Shown here piece after piece: positions 1-10,940 of a stretch of DNA of 64,000 nt (its first letter is position 1; the number at the start of each line of letters is the position of its first letter). The notes beneath the pieces were generated by a model that saw only the letters and a list, made by a program, of their open reading frames with translations, had not been told where the DNA came from and searched no databases. The position numbers and the translations under genes were made by a program. Source of the DNA: Argopecten irradians (Eukaryota > Mollusca > Bivalvia > Pectinida > Pectinidae); NCBI RefSeq assembly GCF_041381155.1, contig NC_091146.1, forward strand, positions 3,014,733 through 3,078,732, written 5' to 3'.

Positions 1-94
1 ACTTAATATTTGTTTCTTGTTATTATTTGTAATTACATATGTTTATACTTGTTCAAATGTAATACTGTTATTGTATATCTACCGTCCATAACTA
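1..94. other. AT-rich stretch, nothing recognised
   Basis: No open frame, repeat or RNA feature could be supported here. Confidence 0.4.
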
Positions 95-275
95 GTTCTG
101 GGTGACGAGTTTGAATCCCACGTGTGGTATGTGACAGGGTATGTTACAGGGGCTGACCACTGGTTCACGGTTTTTCTCCGGGAACTCCTGCTTTTCTCCA
201 CCTGTAAGCCCTGTTCGTCCTTACAAGACCATGATGGCTCATAGGAGGTTTATCTAATCAATCCAAAGCAAAACC
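95..275 (+). repeat. tRNA-derived SINE, 5'-truncated
   Basis: A B-box-like stretch (gagtttgaatccc) is followed by the pyrimidine-rich core ttttctccggg...actcc...ttttctccacc and a tail resembling that of the SINE at 29670-29893. The A-box half is not visible, so the copy is truncated or diverged at its 5' end. Family membership is inferred from the shared core and tail order. Confidence 0.6.
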
Positions 276-459
276 GTAATTAGCCTCTTATTGATAAATA
301 GGGTAACTTGAGACATTGTTGTAACTAGTATTTGTGCCCTGCCTTATCGAAACACATGAAAGATAGATCCCGATTTTACAGTAAGTTTCTTCAACAAGCG
401 CTTACAAAAATAGTCTTAAGGTACCGATGATGGTTGGTATATAAAGAGCGGCTATGGAA

Positions 460-772
460 TATGATTTTTTTTAAACCGAGTTAAGTCATTTATATGCCAC
501 GAGCCTTTAGGCGAGTGGCGTATTGAATCATTTAACAAATTTTATACCACGAGGGTAAGATTCTATTTATCACATAACTACTATTTATGTAAATATAGAC
601 GTGTAAATATAGACGAAACTTTCAAGTTCGTGTCTATATAATAGTGGCGAAATCAGGCTCTAATTTGACGTTCCCGTCCTCCGAGACAATCGCGTGAAGT
701 CATATTTTTATGATAACGTCATTATTACATGTGACGTCACAATAGTGTTATTACACACGTGTCTTATGATAT
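460..772. repeat. Dispersed repeat, copy 1 of 2
   Basis: Shares an ordered set of motifs with 5010-5288: gcgagtggc(g/a)tatt, tttatcacataac, the stem cgtctatataa, tccgagacaatc and paired TGACGTCA-like sites. The two copies are clearly diverged, so this is an old interspersed repeat. No coding capacity is seen. Confidence 0.6.
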
Positions 773-1896
773 TTATGACATTGGCGTATGACATGACTGA
801 TTGTGTCAACTATGAGATAAATATAGGTTGTGTTTTTATATGGTAGACTTTACACCATGCTCAATATTGTACACTTACTTATTGTAGCGGGAATCTTAAT
901 GTCGTCGCTAAACAAGCAGTGTGATGATCATAGTTCCTGTATGACGTCACCATATAGTAACTACTTACAATGCTAATTCATCATTGCGCTACATGTAACT
1001 TGATCAAAATTGGTCTTAAATTAAACTTTGATTGCACCAATAAGTACGGTTACATTACAAATTTTATATCATGTGATACTTTACAAGATTTCTTATTTTA
1101 GAAAACCATAACATTTTTAAAGTTTAATATACATTCAATTTTCCAGTATTTCTTATGTATGTAGTAATGTTTGTTTACACTTTGCATTGTGATCAGATCG
1201 TAAAGTAGTTTATTTTTCTCTGTGGTTTTGATATAATTGTAATGTACAACCAAAATAAAATACCTTCAACGCTGTTGTTTAACCTTACTTGTTGTATTAT
1301 ACATAATGTGACGCTACCCAAATTGGAACACTTTTTAAGATAATTGTGAAAAAAAATCTTACGTATGCATAAAATCAGATTTTTATCTTAACTTTCCACA
1401 AATAGATGCCTTCAGTTATGATTTCATGATTTGTTTGCTTGTTAGCAGAGCATATATTTTGAAATAGAGAGCTTGAAGCATGCAAGTGTAACGACTTGTT
1501 TCGCTACGACCGTAGTCATTAGCGTAGAGCAAGAATGATACAATTAATTTGTTTTGCTCTGGGTTCGACTGCCGCGTTAGCTTGCAGATTCCTATGTCTC
1601 GCTACAATATTCAAAGGTACTAGTGAATATTTAACAGTTTATTAATATTTAACATGTGTAAAGGTGACAACAAGAAAATACCCGCGTGGCTCAGTGGGAA
1701 GTAGTGTGTAATGGACAGTTTTGCTGCTAATATTCTTACGTTTTCGCTATCAGAATTAACTCCTACCCATCAATGAAAGACCGAGCACGTGGCGCTACAC
1801 ACCGGGCCGATTATCGATAGTTTAACCTCCAATTTCACAAACACCGTTCTCTAGCGAAGATTCTCAAAATATCTCCTTAACGGTTAACCCCGAAAC
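773..1896. other. AT-rich intergenic DNA
   Basis: No gene is supported. Near 1681 there is an A-box-like string (tggctcagtggg) but no B box, so it is at best a worn tRNA-like repeat head. Confidence 0.35.
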
Positions 1897-2349
1897 TCAA
1901 CACAGGAGGCCCCCACTCTTTTCCAGCCTACCAACGGCTCTCAACAAAAGAGTGAAGACTTTTAAATACATGCCAAGTCCGACATTGCACAATTTCACAA
2001 GTATTTCAACCTCAAAAATATAGCAAAAATATCGACTGACAGCGAAAAATACACACACAGTAATGTTAATGCATTTCCATACTATACGATAACAGCAAAT
2101 TAGGGAAAGGATGGGCGACAAATATATAAAAATTACATAGGATTCAAAAACACAACCCTCACCTCTCAAGGCCCGGTAGAAAACTGAAAGCCTCGGCGCA
2201 GTCCCGAGATCTCGTGCACAGCAAATTCCCGCCAAAGTCCCGGTTAATATAATTTCCGGAAAATATAGCAACGAAGCGCACCACAGCAGCTTCGTTACAC
2301 AAGGTCTAGCCCTGTGTTTCAGCAGGTTCAAGTACCCAAAATGGGACAC
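1897..2349 (-). other. 150-codon open frame, not recognised
   Basis: An open frame of 150 codons with many Cys and hydrophobic residues and no recognisable motif. A good splice donor (GAGAG|GTGAGG) lies inside it near 2166, so if transcribed the stretch is more likely a 5' untranslated exon than a coding gene. I do not claim a product. Confidence 0.12.
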
Positions 2350-2869
2350 CTCCTAAATATAGTTTGATAAAAAATGTATAGGCATCATAAACAAATGTTT
2401 AAATTCATATATTTACATTTTCGTTTTTTCTTTGCTTTATAACTTTACCAACTGCGAAATCGTTTACACTTGCGTAAACGCAGTGGTTGCCGCGCAAGAA
2501 TACACACACCGGAAAACTGACTTTCGCAAGTAATGCGAATGCGCATCCGGTTAGGCCTATTGTTTCTGTATGAAACATCTTCAATAGATTGCATGTATGG
2601 ATGTTATGTAAATCTTAAATTATAAATCAGCAAATGAAAAGTTAACAAATATTGTGTAAATGGGATGAAAAAAGATAAACTATATTTTGTGTACTCTCTG
2701 AATTTGACAACAATTCCCGCCAAATTGAAGCCAGCTGTTCCGGGATTCCATCAATTGACCGGCTATTCCAACGATCGTATAACATTGGAAAAACTGAGTT
2801 TTATTTTATTTAAACACTTAATTTGAATGAAATGGTCAATCGAAATGTAAATATAAGGAATATTTTTAG

Positions 2870-4970
2870 CTCACCTGGCCCGAAGGGCCGGTGAGCTTAT
2901 GTCATGGCGCGGCGTCCGTCGTCCGTCGTCCGTCGTCCGTCCGTCGTCCGTCGTCCGTCTGTCCGTCAACATTTCCTTTAAATCGCTACTAGTCATAGAG
3001 TTCTGCATGGATTGTAACCAAATTTGGCCACAAACATCCTTGGGGGAAGGGGAACAGAACTTGTATAAAGTTTGGCTCTGACCCCCCGGGGGCAGGAGGG
3101 GCGGGGCCCAATAGGGGAAATAGAGGTAAATCCTATAAATTGCTACTTGTCCTAGAGTTCTGCATGGATTTTAACCAAATTTAGCTACAAACATCCTTGG
3201 GGGAAGGGGAACAGAACTTGTATAAAGTTTGGCTCTGACCCCCCGGGGGCAGGAGGGGCGGGGCCCAATAGGGGAAATAGAGGTAAATCCTATAAATCGC
3301 TACTTGTCCTAGAGTTCTGCATGGATTGTAACCAAATTTGGCCACAAACATCCTTGGGGGAAGGGGAACAGAACTTGTATAAAGTTTGGCTCTGACCCCC
3401 CCCCCCCCCCCCCCGGGGCAGGAGGGGCGGGGCCCAATAGGGGAAATAGAGGTAAATCCTATAAATCGCTACTTGTCCTAGAGTTCTGCATGGATTGTAA
3501 CCAAATTTGGCCACAAACATCCTTGGGGGAAGGGAAACAGAACTTGTATAAAGTTTGGCTCTGACCCCCCGGGGGCAGGAGGGGTGGGGCCCAATAGGGG
3601 AAATAGAGGTAAATCCTATAAATTGCTACTTGTCCTAGAGTTCTGCATGGATTGTAACCAAATTTGGCCACAAACATCCTTGGGGGAAGGGGAAGAGAAC
3701 TTGTATAAAGTTTGGCTCTGACCCCCCGGGGGCAGGAGGGGCGGGGCCCAATAGGGGAAATAGAGGTAAATCCTATAAATCGCTACTTGTCCTAGAGTTC
3801 TGCATGGATTGTAACCAAATTTGGCCACAATCATCCTTGGGGGAAGGGGAACAGAACTTGTACAAAGTTTGGCTTTGACTCCTCGGGGCAGGAGGGGCGG
3901 GGCCCAATAGGGGAAATAGAGGTAAATCCTATAAATCGCTACTTGTTCTAGAGTTCTGCATGGATTGTAACCAAATTTGGCCACAAACATCCTTGGGGGA
4001 AGGGGAACAGAACTTGTATAAAGTTTGGCTCTGACCCCCCGGGAGCAGGAGGGGCGGGGCCCAATAGGGAAAATAGAGGTAAATCCTATAAATTGCTACT
4101 TGTCCTAGAGTTCTGCATGGATTGTAACCAAATTTGGCCACAAACATCCTTGGGGGAAGGGGAACAGAACTTGTATAAAGTTTGGCTCTGACCCCCGGGG
4201 GCAGGAGGGGCGGGGCCCAATAGGGGAAATAGAGGTAAATCCTATAAATCGCTAACAATCCTAGAGTTCTGCATGGATTGTAACCAAATTTGGCCACAAA
4301 CATCTTTGGGGGAAGGGGAACAGAACTTGTATAAGGTTTGGCTCTGACCCCCCCGGGGCAGGAGGGGCGGGGCCCAATAGGGGAAATAGAGGTAAATCCT
4401 ATAAATCACTACTTGTCCTAGAGTTCTGCATGGATTGTAACCAAATTTGGCCACAAACATCCTTGGGGGAAGGGGAACAGAACTTGTATAAAGTTTGGCT
4501 CTGACCCCCCGGGGGCAGGAGGGGCGGGGCCCAATAGGGGAAATAGAGGTAAATCCTATAAATCGCTACTTGTCCTAGAGTTCTTCATGAATTGTAACCA
4601 AATTTGGCCACAAACATCCTTGGGGGAAGGGGAACAGAACTTGTACAAAGTTTGGCTTTGACCCCTCGGGGGCAGGAGGGGCGGGGCCCAATAGGGGAAA
4701 TAGAGGTAAATCTTATAAATTGCTACTTGTCCTAGCGTTCTGCATAGATTGTGGCCAAATTTGGCCACAAACATCCATGGGGAAAGGGGAACAGAACTTG
4801 TATAAATGTTGGCTCTGACCCCCCGGGGGCAGGATGGGTAGGGCCCAGTAGGGGAATTTGAGGTAAATATTCGAATTCCTTCAGAAAAGAAGCAATGAAC
4901 CTGTATTTAGAACATTAATTGTTATTACAAACCAGGTAAGCGATACAGGCCCTCTGGGCCTCTTGTTTAT
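2870..4970. mobile_element. Pearl-like non-autonomous element with 157-bp tandem core
   Basis: The left end is a hairpin (agctcacctggcccgaagggcc and its partner ggtgagctt) followed by reiterated cgtccgtcgtc. The right end is a short hairpin caggccctctgggcctcttg. Between them lie about twelve units of roughly 157 bp, each with ggattgtaaccaaatttggc and a GC-rich ggggcaggaggggcgggg segment; one unit near 3395-3415 has an expanded C run. This matches the known layout of bivalve pearl elements and Helitron-associated tandem-repeat elements (unique ends around a ~160-bp core). Assignment to Helitrons is inference: no Rep/helicase gene is present. Confidence 0.8.
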
Positions 4971-5009
4971 TGTTTGTTGTTTACTGGTGTGTAAACTGCA
5001 TTTTTTGTA

Positions 5010-5288
5010 CAGATATTTCAACATGACGCGCTGACGCGAGTGGCATATTAGATTATTTAACGATTAAGATAAATTTCATATCACATAATCACGAGTGTAA
5101 GATTTTGTTTATCACATAACGTTTATTAATAGAAATATAAGTAAAACTTGAAATTTCGTCTCTATATAAAACCCTAAATATCTTACTCGGATGTAGCGTT
5201 TCCGACTTCTGAGACAATCATGCGGCGTCATATACAAATCATGACGTCAAAACTACCTGTGAAATCATTATGGTGTTCTACAAAATGA
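5010..5288. repeat. Dispersed repeat, copy 2 of 2
   Basis: Diverged copy of the repeat at 460-772 in the same orientation, with the same motif order ending in gagacaatcatg, gcgtcatat and atgacgtcaaaac. Non-coding. Confidence 0.6.
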
Positions 5289-5691
5289 GGATTAGGATAT
5301 TTTTGATATGGCTGGACGGGCAGTTATGTGATAAGGAGCTTTATGCATTTTGGGTGAAACCCATGGAATTAGTTTTGCAATATATGGTCTAGAGACCTGG
5401 TATAGGGCCTGAAGCATGCTGGGGTAAGGAGTTTGTCCAATTCATGACCTTGACCTTTATTTAATGTAACAGTATTTTAAACTGCTAAAATAATTTAAAC
5501 TATTTTCTAAAAATAATTTAAATGTTTAAGAGGCCTAGATATATCATATAAGACCTGTAGAATGTTCAAATGAAAGCCTTGACCATCATGCAAGGTCACA
5601 GGGGTCAAATAGGCTTTTTTCATAGATATTATATATTTATATAGAATGCTGGGATTAAAGACGCAAAGCCTTCCCACAGATGATACAGCGT

Positions 5692-5999
5692 TCAAACATT
5701 TTTACAGCGAGACACATCTTCCATGACCAAGAACAGGAGAATGTCCTTAATACCTTGTTCCATAGATACTGTGGAGATGTAGCTTAGCTTTTGAATCTTG
5801 TCGGAGGAAACCTCGTAATCTCGTTTGTCTCTTTCTTCACCTGAATTGGATCCGGTGATTTTACATCCGGACACCTTGCTTTGTATAGTACGTGCAGCAT
5901 GCGACTTTGTCATATTCATCTTTTCATCACCAACATCGTACGCCTGCTCTTTCATCGCATCAAAATTAGAAAGAGCAAATAAAAATGCACGGGCAGCGT
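5692..5999 (-). pseudogene. C-terminal exon of an NAD-dependent epimerase/dehydratase-like gene
   Basis: An open frame enters after a splice-acceptor-like tgtag at 6000 and reads DAARAFLFALSNFDAMKEQA, then YDVGDEKMNMTK, DKRDYEVSSDKIQKLSY and STVSMEQGI before a stop at 5692. This order is the C-terminal part of extended short-chain dehydrogenase sugar-nucleotide epimerases (V/VASAF..AL, NVG..., RDYEV...KI.KLGF, ...EGI). The N-terminal Rossmann exon lies at 6943-7065 on the same strand. Roughly 180 middle residues, including the catalytic Tyr-x3-Lys region, find no place in the 940 bp between them, so the locus looks internally deleted. A small amount of coding sequence further out could be missed. 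Confidence 0.6.
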
Positions 6000-6345
6000 C
6001 CTACACATGTATAAATAGATATAATATCTTGTACCTTTTAAAAATATACTTAGTGATATTTAAATAAGTATATTTAGTGTGGTAATGCTGTAACCCTTCG
6101 TGTATGACTATGTATCTATATCGGTGTATCTACTCGTATATCGATTAAAATTTGAAAGCGACCGCACGGATTGAAAAAAAAAAATGTTTGTCTGTTTTGC
6201 TTATTATCTCAATACTTTGATCTTTTATAAAATCAAAAATAAATTCTGTCTATCACATGTTGAAACGAATTACGGTATAGAAATAAATAAATGTATCACA
6301 ATTAATTCGGTTAGCAACACACAACACAATGTTTGTAATGATCAA

Positions 6346-6414
6346 TCATCGGTGTGTACGTACGTCAAGCATCATATCCTTCAAGGATTAATTTAATTGT
6401 TACGTATAATTTCA
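6346..6414. repeat. Short direct repeat, copy 1
   Basis: A segment beginning cggtgtgtacgtacgtcaag is repeated at 7117-7192, where it carries one 10-bp insertion. The two copies lie on either side of the epimerase Rossmann exon. Confidence 0.7.
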
Positions 6415-6430
6415 TTTTACAGTTATCTTA

Positions 6431-6456
6431 GGATTAGGGTTAGGGTTAGGGTTATT
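6431..6456 (+). repeat. Short interstitial TTAGGG run
   Basis: About three TTAGGG units in a row. TTAGGG is the telomere repeat of bivalves, but a run this short is a minor interstitial match and does not indicate a chromosome end. Confidence 0.6.
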
Positions 6457-6942
6457 AAAACTTATTCATTGTTGAACTCAAAAAAATAATCAAAAAAAAA
6501 TCCAAAACTTTCTGTGTTGATTTTCTTTCATACAATTTAATTGCACATAGATACATCCAGTTAGAGCATAAATTAGAGTATTTGAAACATCGAATTTCAC
6601 ACTTTTAGTTATTTACATTCGAGCCAGAGCTATTGTACGATTAACCTCCCTCAACAGTAATCATAAAAATAGCTAATCGACTTTTCCTTTGACCGTGATA
6701 GCACATCAGTTATAGCACAGCTATAAGCCACAGACTATTATAACGTCACTTCCGGTTTAGGGCTAGAAAATATGCATAATCGGGCGGTCAGAAAATTTGA
6801 CCTCAATATCGACGGCTTACAGGTAATTTCGGTCGCGCGCGACACGGACAGGTTTCTTCACGTGTTAATGAAGCTATTTCCAGCATAAATTGAAATTATC
6901 ATTTTTGACTGCACAAATCCTTTAAAGACATCAAAAAGTGTC

Positions 6943-7065
6943 ACCTTGTACCATCTTCTAAATGAATCGGTATCATAGTTGTGCCTAGGTAGCCAGCGCC
7001 ACGCGTAACCAACACGTGACCTTTACTGCCATCGGCTGCAGATGCAAAATGTGACGCCTTAGTTT
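6943..7065 (-). pseudogene. Rossmann-fold exon of an NAD-dependent epimerase-like gene
   Basis: Minus-strand exon bounded by an acceptor (atcttacag) at 7066 and a donor (AAG|GTGACA) near 6943. It reads HVLVTRGAGYLGTTMIPIHL followed by EDGTR. This matches the beta1-loop-alpha1 NAD-binding motif TGxxGxxG of sugar-nucleotide epimerases (usual form VLVTGGAGYLG). The first Gly of the usual motif is Arg here. With the C-terminal exon at 5692-5999 it is two ends of one gene whose middle is absent, so I call it a broken host gene. Its 5' exon was not found. Confidence 0.6.
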
Positions 7066-7116
7066 CTGTAAGATAAAATATATTTACATCAAATGAAGTT
7101 CAATTTGGTTGCAAAC

Positions 7117-7192
7117 ATCGGTGTGTACGTACGTCAAGCATCATATCCTTGATGCTTAATCAAGGATTTATTTAATTGTTACGTATAATTTA
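7117..7192. repeat. Short direct repeat, copy 2
   Basis: Second copy of the 6346-6414 segment, with the extra 10 bp gatgcttaat forming a small inverted repeat with the neighbouring tcaagcatc. Confidence 0.7.
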
Positions 7193-7792
7193 ATAAGTTT
7201 AGCTGTACATGTATCTGGTCATTCTGAATCTGAACCATTCACGTACCTCGTATCAGTTTTGTGTCGGACAGCTGCCCAGGTGGGTCAGCGCTTTGCCCCA
7301 TATCACATTAATATTCACACAATATAATATATTTTCGGAATGGATTTCTGAAAACCAAATTATAGACAAAATGTCACTTTTTGTGTAAGAAAACCTTTAA
7401 GTAAGTTTTCATATAATTGCAATCAAATCGATATGTTGTCAGTGATGCAATTAATTCTGTTATGTTTCTGTTATAGTGCTATCGTGACCTTGATCAAATT
7501 ATTCATGGTAATGTAGTATTCTGAGTAAATACTGTCTTAAAATGATTTATGCTGTGGATGATTATGTACGATGTACAAGATACCAAAAAATACATTAACG
7601 TTTATCAGCACAAAATATCATCTGAATTTCTGCTGATGTTCGCCTTCTGAAATGCGATAATTCCCCGATCTGTGTCATTTTATCAACTTGGTTTTGCATT
7701 TCAAGTACATGTTGTGTGTCCTCGTTGAAGTTAAAGGTTCAATATGTATAGAATAGATCTTTAACATGGTAAAACATTAAAAACACACAGGA
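7193..7792. other. AT-rich intergenic DNA
   Basis: No gene or repeat recognised. Confidence 0.4.
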
Positions 7793-7796
7793 GTAT

Positions 7797-9128
7797 TGTG
7801 ACAACACGATGTTTTGTCAGTGTATGCAGTTAAATCTATTTATGATAAGGATTATCACTTACGGTTGATAGATAGATAGATGCTACTACTGATACTGATT
7901 ACTTACGAATGTCTGTTTATTGTGTAAAGATGTCAAGTAATCGATGTATTGGAAGCACGTGTTTTCTGCTACGGGCGCAGCCATTATGTTATGACAGCTG
8001 CGGAGCTAGCCGATAGCTTATAATTAGTATTTCGTATTTTGTATTACTAGAGCTTCCGGTTGTTGCAGACGATGTTTTTGAATGTGTGATGTGAAGGAAA
8101 AGTGAGTTATTAGAGTTATCTTACGTGTATTAATGTTTATAGAAGATAAACATTGTTTTTGTATCGGATTATTGATGTTGGTTAGAGATTTATCCAGCGA
8201 GTGATCCAGCAATTTCCAGCGAATCCAGCGATCGCTTCACGTGCTTATATTTCTATAGATGATGTGATATTTGAATTGAACCCAGTCAGTCTGCGTCTGT
8301 CCTGTGTGTCTGAGGTCGGTTGTTCCCATCCATGTTGTGTTTGGCTTGTTTCATTGGATAACTCCTACTACACATACAGTCAAGGCTTACGATTTAAACT
8401 TTTTGGGATTTAGTGTAATGTGTTTTTGTTAGTGGTCTTGTTGATTTGTTAGTGTTGATAGGCGCAATAGAGATACTCGTAAGAGGGTGTTTTGCCTCTA
8501 GGTATCCTGGAGCTTTTGTAAATGTTTTGTGTAAATTAAGTTATACAATGTAGATTCAAACGCGTGTGATGAGGGTAAGGCATTTAAGGGTCTATTTCAG
8601 CTTCATTAATTAGGGCCTCTAGAAATTGGTGAGTACATGCAGACGCTGGGCCTTCAAAACCGATTGTCCGAAGGAATCAGCACTCTGGTTATCCAGTTAT
8701 ACGGGTTAACGCGTATCATCTGTTATTGGGCTTAATATTTAATGTCCATTGGATGTTGAAAGAATTCTCGCTAACAAGAACGGTAAAACGAGGGAGTTGG
8801 ATGTACGTGTGATAATGAGCCCTGGCATGAATCTGGAATCTTGAGTATGTTTGGAGATGGTGAAATATTGCTGATATTGTGAACCTTTATTTTATGTGTC
8901 TTATTAATAAATGTCTAAGTTTGTACCTGTATTTTGGAATCCTGGTTGTTTCTTATAGGATTTTATAACTATTCAGGTGAAACCATGGTGAAACTAAGTC
9001 GTCAATGGTTAGGGTAGTTAGTCAAGAGTCTTCTACCCCTAAAAATGCTTGTGTGGCGGTAGTCGCGCTACCACTGGTTATTTTCAAGTCGGTTCAGGAT
9101 ATAGAGTCCTGACCACTTGACCGTCACA
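7797..9128 (+). repeat. 5' LTR
   Basis: 1332 bp, TGTGAC...GTCACA. The outer parts (about 520 bp at the left and 290 bp at the right) align with the 3' LTR. The central part, about 8319-8838, has no visible match in the 3' LTR. Confidence 0.85.
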
Positions 9129-9380
9129 TAGTATTTTTGGTGGCAGCGGTGGTCGTCCCCGCCAGTATTTAGAGGCATTTTGTATCATAGTATTTTTGGT
9201 GGTAGCGGTTGTCGTCCCCGCCGGTGTTTGGGTTTTTTGTATCATATTTTTGATGATAGTGGTGGTCGTCCCACACAGTATTTAAGCTTTGGTATAATCA
9301 TATTTTTGGTCATAGCGGTAGTCGCCCCTGCCAGGATATGTATACTCAGTACAAGTATGTGCAGATTCTAGTATTTTTGG
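9129..9380 (+). repeat. Four-copy leader repeat directly after the 5' LTR
   Basis: Units starting at 9129, 9188, 9245 and 9301 share tatttttggtggtagcgg and gtcgtccccgcc, spaced 59, 57 and 56 bp; a partial fifth begins near 9370. The first unit holds the TGG-starting stretch where a primer-binding site is expected, so that region is reiterated. Confidence 0.75.
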
Positions 9381-10940
9381 TGTATTTTAATTATTTTTTT
9401 TTGTGATACCTGTAGACGTCTACGGTCTAGACAACATATGGTTTATATCAATAGGTATATAGATCTACTGTACTAATCAACCTTTTAGTGTGAAAGTATT
9501 TATTTTTGTATATGTTTATGGAGAAGGTACATGATTTTTTTAATGTATCGGTAGTATGTATATGCCTATGGAAGTTATAAGTAATGCTTATCGACATGTA
9601 TATATGTGTAAGCCTTATGCGTCATTATCATTCTGACAATTGAGGCCTGTCAAATGGTGTGATATAATTTACATATTGGTAATACATAAGTCCATTTTTT
9701 ATGTGGAGTTGGTTTTCTGTGAAGAAATTATGAAGAAAATGTGAACCAACTATACATGTATTTTGGGACAGCTATGTGGTTATAAAGCAGTGATGTACTT
9801 TGTAGTTAAACCTGCATTAAGTGATGTAGAGCTGATGGCCACAGTTTTACATTTTACTTATATGCTGCGGAGGTTTATATAGACTGCTGGTGTATAACAA
9901 GTGTTTATTATTTTTTCTACAAACTGAAGAGAAGTCATGAGAAATATAGAGAAGATGTAAATTGGAAATATGTGAAGAGAAGTTATGTGAGACATAGATA
10001 TTTAGAAGTTTTGTGGATATTGAGGTTCTGGGAAATGAGAAGACAGAACTTGAATTTGTGGTTTTTTCTTGAGAATATGAGATTTTTGAGAAATAGAGGA
10101 AGTTATATCATCAGCATTAACTGTTGATATGTGATGATGTACAATATTTTTTATATGGACTAATGGTGGAAAGTGGAAATGTGAAGATTTTTGTGATTTG
10201 TTGTTTAAAAAATTATGGAATGTCAAATATTATGATTAGCCAGATATGTGATTGAGGTCCACATATTTTGAGTTAATAGCTGATATGTATCGCTCTAACT
10301 GTAAAGTGCTAATGAGGTTTAGGCTCTTGGCAGATTATTTTGATACAGACACCATGTATTTTCTAAGGCAAATGTGAAATGTCAAAAAAGGACAAATTTC
10401 AGTAGAAAGATTTCTTAGTCCGCAATGTTGTCTTGTTTATTTATTTAGATACTGGATGTTGATGTAACAGGCCAGCCATTGGGTGATAGAAATGAGACAT
10501 CCGAGAGCTGACATATGATTGGATTGTTGAGACATAGATCCTGAATTTGAAGTATTACCTAGACAAAGAAGTAGATTGTTTATCAAAGACTGGATGTATG
10601 TTATATGAGAAGTCACATTAGAAGATTTTAGAAGATTCATTACATTTATTTGTATATTTCCACATACTAGTGTGTTTTCACTGGCAAAGTGTGTTATATA
10701 AATTTCCTTATATCAGCATTGGCACGTGCTGGTAAAGAGGGGTATCAAACTTCCATACACTAGTGTGTTTCACTAGTAAGTGGGTAAATTTCCTCAAATC
10801 AGTATTGGCACGTACTGCTGAAGAGTGGTATATTTCCATAAAGCTGGTGTGTTTCACTAGTGAAATGGTGTAAATTTGGACAAACTTTGTTTTCAGTGTC
10901 CTAAACAATTCCACTGAATTGGCAGTGAGCAACGAAGTCC

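Noticed and set aside
3290-4774. Repeated minus-strand open frames of 72-124 codons
   Set aside because: They are translations of the 157-bp units. Because the period is not a multiple of three each falls in a different frame, and no codon-level conservation is seen.
6431-6456. Telomere
   Set aside because: Only about three TTAGGG units, embedded in ordinary sequence.
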